A DNA stretch of 64,000 bases, from positions 51,728-115,727 of the forward strand of contig MLAK01000431.1 of NCBI GenBank assembly GCA_001839685.1, read 5' to 3'. The position numbers and the translations under genes were made by a program. This document shows, piece after piece, positions 39,401-49,300 of the stretch. Each line of letters opens with the position of its first letter. The first letter of the stretch is position 1. The notes beneath the pieces are model-generated. The model saw only the letters and a list, made by a program, of their open reading frames with translations. It did not search any database and was not told the origin of the DNA. This stretch comes from Tritrichomonas foetus. Its lineage: Eukaryota; Parabasalia; Tritrichomonadida; Tritrichomonadidae.

Positions 39401-41118
39401 GTGAAATTAAAGAAATCACTGACCAAGATGGAAACAAAGTTATGACAATGGTAGCTAAAGATATGCATGCACCTCTAAAAACATCATCTAAAACGCCATC
39501 AACGAGTGGACTCAGAGAGAGAGTTATACCAAAAGATCTTCACATTTATCTTAATGAAAATGTATCAGATGAACCAATCACAGATGGTCAAACAGTCACT
39601 GTTGAAGTTGATGGTGCTGATTCATCTGGAAAGAAAGCAGAAATTGTTTGGGAAGCACTAAGGACTGATAATACTTGGGAGATACGTTCGAAAGGATTAT
39701 CCTACACATTTACCACTGATGATATTGATTATACTTATCGAATTCGTTGTAAAAACACAGGTGAAACAATTGATTTGGGTGTAATTGATCCAGCTTTGCC
39801 ATCGATTACTCCATTCACTATTTCACAGGATGCTGAAGGAAGCATTGTAATTAGTGGTTTCAAATATTCAGGTGGATTTGAAGGAAAATCTAAATTTGTT
39901 TATTCATTTATGAGTGATGACAGTTCATCTCTTCTTGTTCGAAACGTTAGAAAGGTTGTCAAGGTTGATAATGTTCGTAAATTTACACCAACTCGTGATA
40001 TGTTTAACAGAAGAATTGATATTGGTTATATTCCAGTGAGACGTGATAATGTTGATGGAAAATGTACTTGGTCATCAGGAAGCATTGTTGTCAAACCAAT
40101 TCCTTTACTAGATGCATTTATTAACTATCCTGATAATCTTGTCGTTGGTTCATCGTTATCCTGTGTAATAAAACGTTGTACAATGAAAGCAAGTTATCGT
40201 TACACATGGCGTCGATTCATTCCGTCACCAGAAGATGAAGATGTCTTTGAGAAAGAAAATGTTGGTGATGGTGAATCATATATACTTACCCAAAAAGATA
40301 ATGGTTGTTATCTGGTTTGCCAAGTTGTCGCTGTTGCAGAAAATGGATTCGTTTCACCAATATTTGTTCTTGATTCCTATCAGATTGTCTTTCCAGAACA
40401 AAAAGGATATATTTTGTCAATTAGTGTTCCAGCACGTACACAAGCTGATGTTAAAAGCACAAAAAGATCATCTGACTCATTATCAAGATCAATTAAAGCC
40501 GAGGGAGAAGTCGACACTGGTGATATTTTGAAACCAGTTTTAGAGCCAACACCAAAGAGAGGTCTAGATATTGAATATCAATGGCAGATTAAAGAAGACG
40601 ATGAAGAAGATGACGTAGTTCAATGGACAACTGTTAGTGCACTTGATGATTATATAGTCTCCATTCTTGATCTTGGACGTATGATTCGATGTGTTTGTAC
40701 AATAAATGGAAAAGTTTCAGATGAAATAGAATCTTTACCAATTGGCCCAGTTAAACTTAATCCAAAAATCGAAGCTCTTGCAAGAGCAGTCATTCGTGCA
40801 AACTCACTGAAAGTAAGAGGAAAAGCACCAACTGGAAATGGACAATGGGAACTTTCTCTGGCTACAAAAGGACTAACAGTCGTATCAAGACAAGGAAATG
40901 AACAATTTGTTAAATGGTCAAGCGTAGTTTGTACTCCTTTAAGAGATGAAGTTGATCAAATTGAAATTACAACAGGTCCAGCTTCTAGAATTATTATTGT
41001 ACCAGAACTTATTGATGCAAGAATGGCTAAAAATATTCCTGAAGCGGAAGTTAGAGATTTTTGTGTTTATGTACTTAATCAATATAAGAAAAATTGCGGA
41101 ACATCACCAAAGAAATAA
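36490..41118 (+). CDS. AIR9: AIR9-like microtubule-associated protein (LRR plus A9 repeats)
   Basis: 1542 residues from the ATG at 36490 (the frame opens with a GTG at 36472). The N-terminal 90 residues are Ser/Pro/Lys-rich and basic, as in plant AIR9, where this part binds microtubules. Leucine-rich repeats follow at about 110-220 (LRTLFLDNCSLTSLVGFPQL, LRYLSLANNKIKTFKGLPV). About ten Ig-like A9 repeats come next, recognisable by YxW and YTPTxxDVGYYLR-type motifs. The conserved C-terminal domain is present, with NGQWELSLATKGL and AEVRDFCVYVLNQYKK. AIR9 homologues are reported from plants and excavate protists. The stop codon overlaps TAAA. A role on the trichomonad cytoskeleton is inference. 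Confidence 0.85.
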   Translation: MMKKKSNSPSKIPVSSPHRTSNQSSPTKSPMQNHSFNNSERNNDSSKKSVSQSPISDTKSFRTHISILDTVEDKVDPNIKEQKLRNRLNEIMNESPASSKDAVSSTLLYLELGPLSMSHFSLNQISQRLLVLKLTNTKLESPNIPYIEPLRTLFLDNCSLTSLVGFPQLPKLRYLSLANNKIKTFKGLPVCPELEEFDIRENAIDFPVEISLEAIASVSLNTYNGQKITEANINDAFSKSPLIGVALRQGLPVFDVSLPNDEVTDFANKFLIHGLLKAIEKEGIKTTNLILNEQAATITLPIKGKNIRWFINTQPNIKKPQEWEPLKDSSESLRKTACRRQILNITQMMYQHLIKCEFSFPDDPKNKKYSMYTLNVVGSDRDLILPFPINPKVTGDPYEGSLVSLVPMPVPCHVSWYLEDQLIDQNVNSIRLKDTYIDHEVTCLLQPYCRYQPNITFTRLLTKTDTVMRLNPIVTNLNFPEDIIEGSEFRLKCLVLPKREGNSEIAIEKAISPSGNWEHVVTLQPFHMVYTPTFDDVGYYLRIKYLPILNDGTRPLNDKPTYFYSRSRVVPGLPEFSSPMIAGEPKSGHSLVAIANYFGGKKGQCSYRWYISSKKFDASVSFRRQRGVEDLNITTATIELTKPFVGHYVGVEMIPVRDDDTVGNKITAVLPYPIEAGERLTPIRSVPNDVVAYTNINVKMSVIWYRTNPEWRDSNGTITGFEKILAGPEYTPTDRDVGCFLRLMTNDGKSDMIIGEVQPSVPFIYNFSLNVESSKVGSTAEVPPEVFSDHYNDNLLRVPKGALKEYGYHRKVEIVWVRITKGGPANDQNGYVERVIDIDTPKYTFTNDDIGSRIKAVVYPLDDCGKRRNPTHSEPTAKIRPFKYDTPIMTGELRVDEALSIDFNAPIYSITWERTKKIRWAPIQTFTFHHFEDGQPIYQLDTNNKNLYSSIDYQVSNDDIDYLIQAEIIVGEIKEITDQDGNKVMTMVAKDMHAPLKTSSKTPSTSGLRERVIPKDLHIYLNENVSDEPITDGQTVTVEVDGADSSGKKAEIVWEALRTDNTWEIRSKGLSYTFTTDDIDYTYRIRCKNTGETIDLGVIDPALPSITPFTISQDAEGSIVISGFKYSGGFEGKSKFVYSFMSDDSSSLLVRNVRKVVKVDNVRKFTPTRDMFNRRIDIGYIPVRRDNVDGKCTWSSGSIVVKPIPLLDAFINYPDNLVVGSSLSCVIKRCTMKASYRYTWRRFIPSPEDEDVFEKENVGDGESYILTQKDNGCYLVCQVVAVAENGFVSPIFVLDSYQIVFPEQKGYILSISVPARTQADVKSTKRSSDSLSRSIKAEGEVDTGDILKPVLEPTPKRGLDIEYQWQIKEDDEEDDVVQWTTVSALDDYIVSILDLGRMIRCVCTINGKVSDEIESLPIGPVKLNPKIEALARAVIRANSLKVRGKAPTGNGQWELSLATKGLTVVSRQGNEQFVKWSSVVCTPLRDEVDQIEITTGPASRIIIVPELIDARMAKNIPEAEVRDFCVYVLNQYKKNCGTSPKK

Positions 41119-41279
41119 ATATTTTATTTTTACGTAAACTGTAATATTATTTTAAAAAATTAGATTTATTTTATGTATTTAAATTTTTTGTTGGTTTTTC
41201 ATTTTAAAGTAAAGCATTTTTCAAATCAAATCCTCATAAAGAGAAAGCATCAGAATCTCAGAGAAATGTTTCGGAGAGA

Positions 41280-41305
41280 TAGTTAACAATTATTATTGTT
41301 AACTA
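41280..41305. promoter_or_regulatory. Perfect palindrome upstream of ELOF1
   Basis: TAGTTAACAAT, a TATT spacer and ATTGTTAACTA form perfect 11-bp arms 45 bp before the ELOF1 ATG. Beside it, TAACCGTTGA (41315-41324) carries an AACGG Myb-type core on the other strand. It could be a dimeric factor site; function is unproven. Confidence 0.5.
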
Positions 41306-41349
41306 AGATCAAAATAACCGTTGACACTTTTGAATCTTCAGTCACGAAA

Positions 41350-41781
41350 ATGGGAAAAAGAAAGAAGAGTGGAAAGAAAGTCACTGTCCAAAAAAGGGTA
41401 TACAAGATTCCAAAGTTTTTCGAATGCCCTTTTTGTGGACGTAAAGATGGAATTAAAATCTCCATCAATCAAAAAGAAAAGCGCGCCACTTTATTATGCA
41501 GATCTTGTGCAGTAAAAGAAGAAGATATTGAATGCACACCATTAACAGAGCCAATTGACATTTACGACGATTGGATGGACAGAGCCAGAGAAATCAACGC
41601 CGAATATAATCCGCAAATCGAAGAGATTGAAGACTCCAGCGATGACGATGGCAACAAACTCGATTCAGATAATGACGTTTCATACGATCCGAAAGTGATG
41701 ATTACCAAGAAAGGCAATTCTAGTTCCTCGAGTAGTTCCTCTAGTGACTCAGAATTGTCAAGTGACGACGACTCAGAATAG
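41350..41781 (+). CDS. ELOF1: Transcription elongation factor ELOF1/Elf1 with acidic tail
   Basis: A 143-residue protein. The first 82 residues match Elf1: a basic MGKRKKSGKK start, a zinc site with cysteines 26, 29, 50 and 53 (FECPFCG and LLCRSC), and the conserved LTEPIDIYDDWMD. Elf1 binds RNA polymerase II near downstream DNA and helps passage through nucleosomes. The last 60 residues are an acidic Ser/Asp/Glu tail, longer than in animal ELOF1 (about 83 residues) but like fungal Elf1. The frame is open upstream with a TTG start, but ATG 41350 gives the family's N-terminus. Confidence 0.93.
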   Translation: MGKRKKSGKKVTVQKRVYKIPKFFECPFCGRKDGIKISINQKEKRATLLCRSCAVKEEDIECTPLTEPIDIYDDWMDRAREINAEYNPQIEEIEDSSDDDGNKLDSDNDVSYDPKVMITKKGNSSSSSSSSSDSELSSDDDSE

Positions 41782-42136
41782 ATTAATTAATAAAATGAAT
41801 GCTTTTCTTCCATTTTTCCCTCAATAACATATTTTTTTTTATATCAGTTTTTCTTATCTTTTTCTTCAGAATAACGATTGTTTATTTTTCCTGATAATGA
41901 ATAATAAAATATACAAACTTCTTACGCCAATTACTGAGATGATCACATATGAAGTGATGAAATTGATTCAATAATATAGATTAATGGTGGTTACACATTA
42001 TATTTATCCAAAAAGGTAGGAATGTCCATCAAAACAAACTGGGTATATCTAAAAAGGGATATTCATCTGCTCGAACGTTAAGTGACAATTCATGGTGAAT
42101 TTATTGGTCAATTTTTTTTAATTCTGTAGTAAAAAA
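41782..42136. other. AT-rich intergenic region
   Basis: 355 bp between same-strand genes. No repeat or RNA was recognised. Confidence 0.5.
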
Positions 42137-42931
42137 ATGTTTGTTTTTCTTTTATCATTAATTGCGTCATTAGAAACTTCAAATGCAAAGCAATATAATG
42201 AGATTCCACTAAATTCGAATGGACAAGAACCAGCTCGCATCACGAAATCTGATGACGTTAATCAAACTTTAATCACCGAAATTAGAAACTTAATGAACTC
42301 TGTCAAGAACGTCGTGGAACAGGTGAATTCAACACAGCGAGAAATCGATTTAGAACTACAGAAACTCTCAGATCAACTCGAAAAATTGGAGAACGAAAAA
42401 ATCGATCTAAAGTCATTAAATCAAGTCGTAAAAGAAATAGATCAGATTAACAGTCAAATATCGAATAAGCTTTCTCTCTCAATCCGCGAAAATATTCAAA
42501 AATTATTATCCGCAAAATGTGTTGCTCAGGAGATCACCCTTTATTATATTCCTGCATCAATGTTTCTTACCTTAAATTCTATCAAGCCGTTTTCATCAAC
42601 TGCGACGCAAATTAAAGAGAAATCAAATTTCACATTTGAAACATACCATCCGTACGCCACAAACCGTGTAATTTTTGAGAACTTAAACATCCGGTCTGGC
42701 CAATCATCAGTTGCTACAAAAGCAAACTTCCTATTCTATCTGAAAGGACACCTCATTCATACTCTGCCAAGTCAAGTGATTTATAAAAACAGTGAAAATG
42801 CTGAAATTAAATTTGACCAGCCAATTGTTTTCGATCGATTTGTGGTTCAATGTTTGGATAATATTGGAAATGAAACGCACTACACTGTTCCGGAATTTCA
42901 TTTATATGAACCAGAAAGATTGAGAATTTGA
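42137..42931 (+). CDS. Secreted or luminal coiled-coil protein, unknown
   Basis: A 264-residue protein. The first 18 residues, MFVFLLSLIASLETSNA, look like a cleavable signal peptide. Residues about 45-125 are coiled coil (VVEQVNSTQREIDLELQKLSDQLEKLENE). The remaining 140 residues alternate beta strands (EITLYYIPASMFLTL, RVIFENLNI, FDRFVVQCLDNIG), suggesting a beta-sandwich, perhaps galactose-binding-like. Possible N-glycosylation sequons (NQT, NST, NFT, NET) fit the secretory route. There is no transmembrane segment after the signal peptide. A SUN-domain identity was considered because of the order, but its motifs are absent. I do not recognise the family. Confidence 0.65.
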   Translation: MFVFLLSLIASLETSNAKQYNEIPLNSNGQEPARITKSDDVNQTLITEIRNLMNSVKNVVEQVNSTQREIDLELQKLSDQLEKLENEKIDLKSLNQVVKEIDQINSQISNKLSLSIRENIQKLLSAKCVAQEITLYYIPASMFLTLNSIKPFSSTATQIKEKSNFTFETYHPYATNRVIFENLNIRSGQSSVATKANFLFYLKGHLIHTLPSQVIYKNSENAEIKFDQPIVFDRFVVQCLDNIGNETHYTVPEFHLYEPERLRI

Positions 42932-42980
42932 TTTAACTTGTCTTGTCTTTAATAAAAACAAATATAAGTAAAATTATTTC

Positions 42981-43109
42981 CCATTTTAGTATTTTCCATT
43001 TTCGTATTTTCCATTTGAGTATTTCCCATTTGAGTGTTTCCCATTTGAGTGTTTCCCATTTTAGTATTTCCCATTTTCGTATTTTCCATTTTAGTATTTT
43101 CCATTCAAG
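42981..43109. repeat. 15-bp tandem repeat, eight and a half copies
   Basis: Units of the form CCATTTTAGTATTTT run from 42981 to 43100 in exact 15-bp steps with a few changes (A/C/G at one site, T/C at the last), then a partial copy. Because the period is a multiple of three, 74-codon frames are open on both strands, but they look like by-products of the repeat. Confidence 0.9.
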
Positions 43110-43338
43110 TTTACTTTTCCAATTATTTATTATATATGAGTTAATACAATGCTCCAATTCTTTTTAATCATCAAATCCCAATTGAGATTCGTTTTTTCTG
43201 ATTTTAAATGGTCTGACAAATTTTATAAAAACTCACTCAAAGTGATTTTACCTTCGCCAAGAAAAAACCACTCATCATTTGAAAGGGACGATAAAGTTCT
43301 ATCGGCGAGATTTATCAATTATAAATTCTTCTTTTTCG
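43110..43338. other. Promoter region of the neurofibromin-like gene
   Basis: Short AT-rich leader after the 15-bp array; together with the array it makes a 407-bp gene-free stretch. TCAAT lies about 24 bp before the ATG. Confidence 0.4.
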
Positions 43339-46300
43339 ATGGAAAATGCTCTCGTAACAAAAGTTGTTGTGGATATCATTTTACAGGTCGAAGGCCAAAT
43401 CAAAGCATTCAATGAAATCTATCAATACTCGAAACAGAAAAATTCATGTTATTCGAATTATTTATTTTCGCAGTTGCCACGTTATGAGTGGATCAAAAAC
43501 ATACTTTCGATCAGCGAAATAAATCAAGAAATTATCTTCGATTACTTTTACGAATATGCATCAAACAGCTTCGATCAGATCGTCCAAAATCCAAACAATT
43601 TCTGCGATTGGATTCGTTTTTCGTTTTACGCAAGTATTTTGTATCTTTTGCCAAAGCAAAAGTACAACATTCAATTTTCCTCGAAATATATCAATTTTTT
43701 ACTCGGCAAAAATGAAGCAAACACTTCTCAATACTTTCATAAATATTGCTCAATCAAGAATTTATTTTACGGTGTTGATAAATTTTGCGATAATTTATTT
43801 ATCAAATATTATAATGAAAATAAGGCCAATTGTATATCAAACTATTGTGAAATTGGAAAATTACTAATTTTTGATGATGTTGGTTTTAAATTCTTTCTTG
43901 ATAATGCTTATACAGTTTACGAATTGTTACCGAGTGAACAAAAAACAAGTTTTCTTCAAAAATTCGGGAATTTTCTCTTGGATGTTTTTGTCAATTTTCC
44001 ACAAATGTTCGAAAAATGTACTGGTGGTGCAATTCAAGCAAATCTGTATATCATGATCAATGATGTACAACAAATGTTTGAAAATAACAATGCAGATACT
44101 CTTCCAATTATTTGTCCACTTTTGCCTTTGATTAAAAACGAAGAAGCTCAAAATTATGCAATAAATATTTTATACGATTTTAAAAACCGAAAACAAAAGA
44201 CTAGGGAATGTTTAAAAGGATTTCTATCCATTTATCAAAATGTTCTGATGACAACTAAGCCAAATCCTACTGCATTGGAATTTGTTAAAAATATTAAGCC
44301 AATACTAGATGATCATATTTTTAAAGACGCTAATAATCAAGAGATCTTTACCGAGAAATTTATTGAATTGTTTCTACCACGATATATTGCCTTAGATTTA
44401 GCTTATATAAAAGATGGAAATATTCCAATTTCTATTTCTTATTGTATTAAAAATGACGATCCCACAATTTTAATTGCTTTAATACGTGGTTTGATTTTAT
44501 CGTTCAATGGTTATCCAAACCAAGAATCCAAACACTTAAATTTCATGGTGAATATTATCTTTAATATTTATAATAACAGTATCCTTGAAAATATTTTTAA
44601 CCAATCAGTTGATCGTCTTCATAATTTAGTTTTCACCTTAATATCCGGAAATTCGGCTTTAACTCCAGATTATCAAAGAAATTCGAGTTTTTTGGATTTA
44701 GTTTCAACTGAAAGAGGCTTTACTTTTACACTTTTCTTCCTGATAACAAATGAACTTCCAATCATCGGCAATTTTTCTTCAGAAACAATAATTTCATTCT
44801 TTATTTTATGTTATGAAGTTTTTGATAACCCACAAAGATGGTTTTCTAACTTTTCCAAGATTGATTGTGAAAATATGATTAAAGATATTTCTATTGGATT
44901 TATAAAAATGTATAAAAGGCTATTCATAAAGAATTTAACAGTATTACCATATTTCGATATGCTTCTATTAAAATTTTTGAATTTTGTGAAAGTATTTTAT
45001 TATGAACATAAGATTGCTTTACCCAATAACTTTTTTGAATTAATGGAAACTGTGATTTTATTAGTTAAAATGCTGACAAATGAAAAAAATGCAGAATACT
45101 TAAATGAGCAATTATCAGAACTCGCCATGTCCATGCATATCGATTTTCCATATAAATGGCCTTTGTCAGATCAATCAAAGGAAGTTATTATTATCCCTAC
45201 ATTAAAAATTGCTTATATATTATGGATTAAAGCATCTAATCAATATTCCAAATCGAACAATTTTGCTTACAATCTCGAAATTTATAGTCCAAATAAAAAG
45301 GAAATTGTCTCAATTATTTCATTTCAATCCATTTCAATGATTGTTAAATTTTTATGTGAGAATTCAATTTACATTGAAAAAATAAATCTTTTAAAGTATA
45401 AAATCAGCCAGCCATCTCTAATATTCTTAAGAAGTTTGATTGAGTTTATTTCAAACGAAATAAAAGATGATCCTGGTATTTTTATTGACTCTATTTCACA
45501 ATTGGACAAACATTCAGCTTTAACAATTCTAAAGTCTATTTTATCAAAACATGCCGAATATTACATTCATCCTAATTGTTTATTAGCGGTTACATCTTTA
45601 ACATCTGAAGAAAATAAAAAATATACTCCAGGAAGTTTTGATTTATATGAATCCATCATTCTTAGTTTATTAGAAAGCATAAACATGGATTCCAAATTTA
45701 AAGATCCTGCGAATAAAGGATTTGTTGTAAAAGTTGCAAATCTATTAACAAAAATTTATTCAGGTTATACAAAATTCAATGAACTTCCTAGATTAACTAT
45801 AATTTCAATTATTTTAAATTTTGCAATAATTACAATGAATGATTCACACCAAATTTTCCTCCCATTAATTCAGCCATTACCTTTATTATTTAAGAATTTT
45901 GTTATTTCTGCAGAAAATTTATCACCATGTATTTCACAGTATGAAAATAAAATTTATATTCAAAAAACACTTGCATGCATTATTTCTACATTTTGTTTGA
46001 TAACATCTGCAAGTGATGAAGCAAGTTTAAAAGATGCATGTCAAGAATGCTTAAATAATATATTAAAGACTAATTTTTCTGAATCGTGGGGTATTTTTTC
46101 ATCGTCATTCTTTAATGTCACTGATCCTTTTAAGAAAGTTATCTTAAAAGCATTTATTTCTGCCATTAAATCATCACCAAGTATAATCGAAACTGTTTCG
46201 GGATTCAAAATTGCGCAATTATTCACAGATAATTTCCAAAAAATAATTGACAATAATAAAAAATCGATTCGCTTATATGAAATGATTATTGAAGAAGCAT

Positions 46301-49300
46301 CTTTTCACAATAAACTTCGAAGTTTATTCATTTCTATGTGCAGTAATTATGAGAAACCAAATAGTGTAAATAATTACTTCTTTATTGCTTTCTTTAAAAT
46401 AGCAGCTACGCAAGGTTTCATTAATTCTCTTTCACTGCATTTATTCAAAATGAATGTTGAAAAAACTATCTCTGCTTTCATACCACCAATTCAATTCGTC
46501 TATTATTGGCAACTTTGTGCAAAAATAACAAAACAGAAACCATTTGATATAATCGATAAGTTCTTTTTCAGACCTGTTTTATCCCATCCTCAATTATATA
46601 ATTTAGATCACAAACCATTAAATCAATATATTGATACTTTTATCAATAAAATCAAAAATCAAAAATCCATTCAATTTTATCTTGAAATGTTTATTAATGA
46701 AAAAATTGATTATTTCGAAGTTTTTCCAATTCCTCATGATAATACCCATAAATTAAAACTATTTTCTCATTTTATGGATGAAAAGCCTGTTGCTGGAAAC
46801 TATGTAATCGATATAGATAAAGTTAATCCAGAAATTTATCGCTTAATTGATTCACAGTGCATTGTTTGTATTGATCAAAACACAACTAAAAATGAAAAAT
46901 GGCTTTTTATATTAGAAAAGCTTCAAGAAGATTTAATTCCATTCATTAATGGTTGTTTTGCATATTTGTTTAGTAACATTAAAAAAGTTACATTATATAT
47001 TGATATGAGAAACCCCCCACCTTTTTATATTCATGCCCTTGAAACAATTCTCGTTTCAAAAGTTAATGTGGTCTTGACCTTTATTCCATTTGGAGTGTTT
47101 AAAGAAATTGAATCACAAATAAATAAAAAACTACTTGGTAATTTAAAACTTCAGTCTGCATGTGAATCAGATGATGTTATTCTTCCTTTCCATATTTCCA
47201 CATGTTTGTATCAGATTGAATGTTTAGTTAATGGAAAACCAGGATCGATAAACTTTTTTCAAGAGCATATTATTATTTTAGGATTTGAACAATTCCGAGG
47301 TTCAGAATATCCTGTTTCTACATGCTTTAACAATCAAAAAATTAAAAATATAATTAATCATAACAAGTATATCCAAATCGATATTGATGGACGAACGATT
47401 ATGCTTGAAACTAATTATCCTAAGTTCATAATTGAAGCAATAGAGCGATCCAATGGATCTTTATTAGGAATAACTAAATATAGTGAATTTTATAATTTCG
47501 ATCCCAAAGTTGTCTTCCTTGCACTTTCTTTACTTGATGTTCCAAATTATGATTCAATTGTCTCAGAAACTTCATTAGAACTTTTTTATTTACTTGTTTC
47601 GAATGAAGGTAAATCGTGGAAGAAAGAAATGTCATTGAACTCCAGAAACGTTTTAAGTTTACCACTCGATGGACTAATTAAAGTTCTTCAAGAGAAAAAT
47701 CTTTTTGAATCAGTTGCGTTATTTTTAGCCCCATTTATTTCAATCATTTCTGAAAAGAATATGCAAACGGTTGCTTCTCTTTTAACAATCTTTTTGTCTA
47801 CTTGTAAAAATGAAACAATACTTTCTGGAATCTGTCATCACTTAATCACACAATTTAATGATTCAAGCTCCAATACCAAAAATGATTTTCAACTTTTGTA
47901 TATTTGGAGTACAACAAAAAGTGATCTATTCACAAAAATTGCTATTCCACAAATTGCGGTTTATGTTGAAAGTTCAGTTGCCCAATCACAATTGATATAT
48001 TGTCTTTCAGCAAAAAATAAAGTTGCTGTAAATGAATGCTTAATAGAAACATTAATTTTTAATGATTTAACTCGTTTCAAAGTTTACAAGTCACTTTTCA
48101 CAAGTGGTTTGTACTCCATTTTCCCATCGGTTCAATTTCTCGGCAAAGATTCAAAAATTGTATTTTTGAGTCTGCTAGCCGCACTTTCTGCTCCAAAAAG
48201 TATAGCACAACCTTTTGTTGTCTCTTTGCATTCATTTCTCCAATTAAAAGGAATTAGTACACCTTGTGAACTTTCACATTTTGAACCAGAAAGCACCAAT
48301 ATTTTGTTATCCAGTCAAAAAATATTTGAAAGTCTTTCAACTGATCTTCAAAATGAGGTTAGTTTACTATTTAGCTCATTAACGCCCGAAAATAATCCAG
48401 ATGTTTGGTATCTTAAACCCAATATTGCAACATTTGATATTCTTAATGCAATGACTGAATCTATTGTTCCTGAAGTTAACTTAAAGAAACTTGTTTATTG
48501 TTTAGCATCTCTTGAGGCACGAAAATGTGAGCATATTTTATTTTGGACAGGTGTTCCATTCTTGCAGTCAGCTTTTCTGAGTTTAAGGAGACTATCAATC
48601 AACATTGTTGGTTCTTCTTTCCTCGAAAGAAACATTTCGGATCCACTAGGTGAAATTTCTGCCACTCTAAAACTCGGAAAGAATCTGAAAAATGTTGTAA
48701 AAATGTACGGCAGTGATCTTGATGTTGATTTTGAAAATGAGTTATCAAGTTCTCTTGCTGAAAATTTGCTTGTATCGATTATTGATGTATCAACTCGAAA
48801 TGATACTATTAAGCTCATCAAATCTATATGTAATGCTTATATGAATAATCCTGAAACAGTTTTAGAGTTCATTATTTTACTTATTGCATTTAGTAATCAA
48901 TTTACTGGTGATTGTCTCAAACATTTTAATAAATGTGGAACAACTTCACCAACTTCATTGATTAAAGCAACAATCGCTAAAAAATCTTATCGCGAAGTAA
49001 TCTGGATTGTCAAATTTCTTGTTTGGGGAATTTCTCAGGCTTCAATTGAGCATAAATTTTCTGTTCTTTCTTCTTGTTTACTTGAAGTTTTGAGAATTAG
49101 AGCAGATGTTGCATCAGCTATGAAATCAAGTCTAATGCAAAAAATGGTTGAATTGGTTGATTCTAAAGAAGGAAAAGATCAAGAAGCTGTTGCCCAGATT
49201 GCAGCTGTGGTTTGCGCACAAAAACCGACAAAAGGGAAACAAATTCCTTTATCTCTACCATTTCCCAAAGTTCTTGAAGATATGCATGTTTATTCATATT

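Noticed and set aside
42933..43167. 74-codon frames on both strands at the 15-bp array
   Set aside because: They are by-products of a repeat whose period is a multiple of three; no family or start context supports them.
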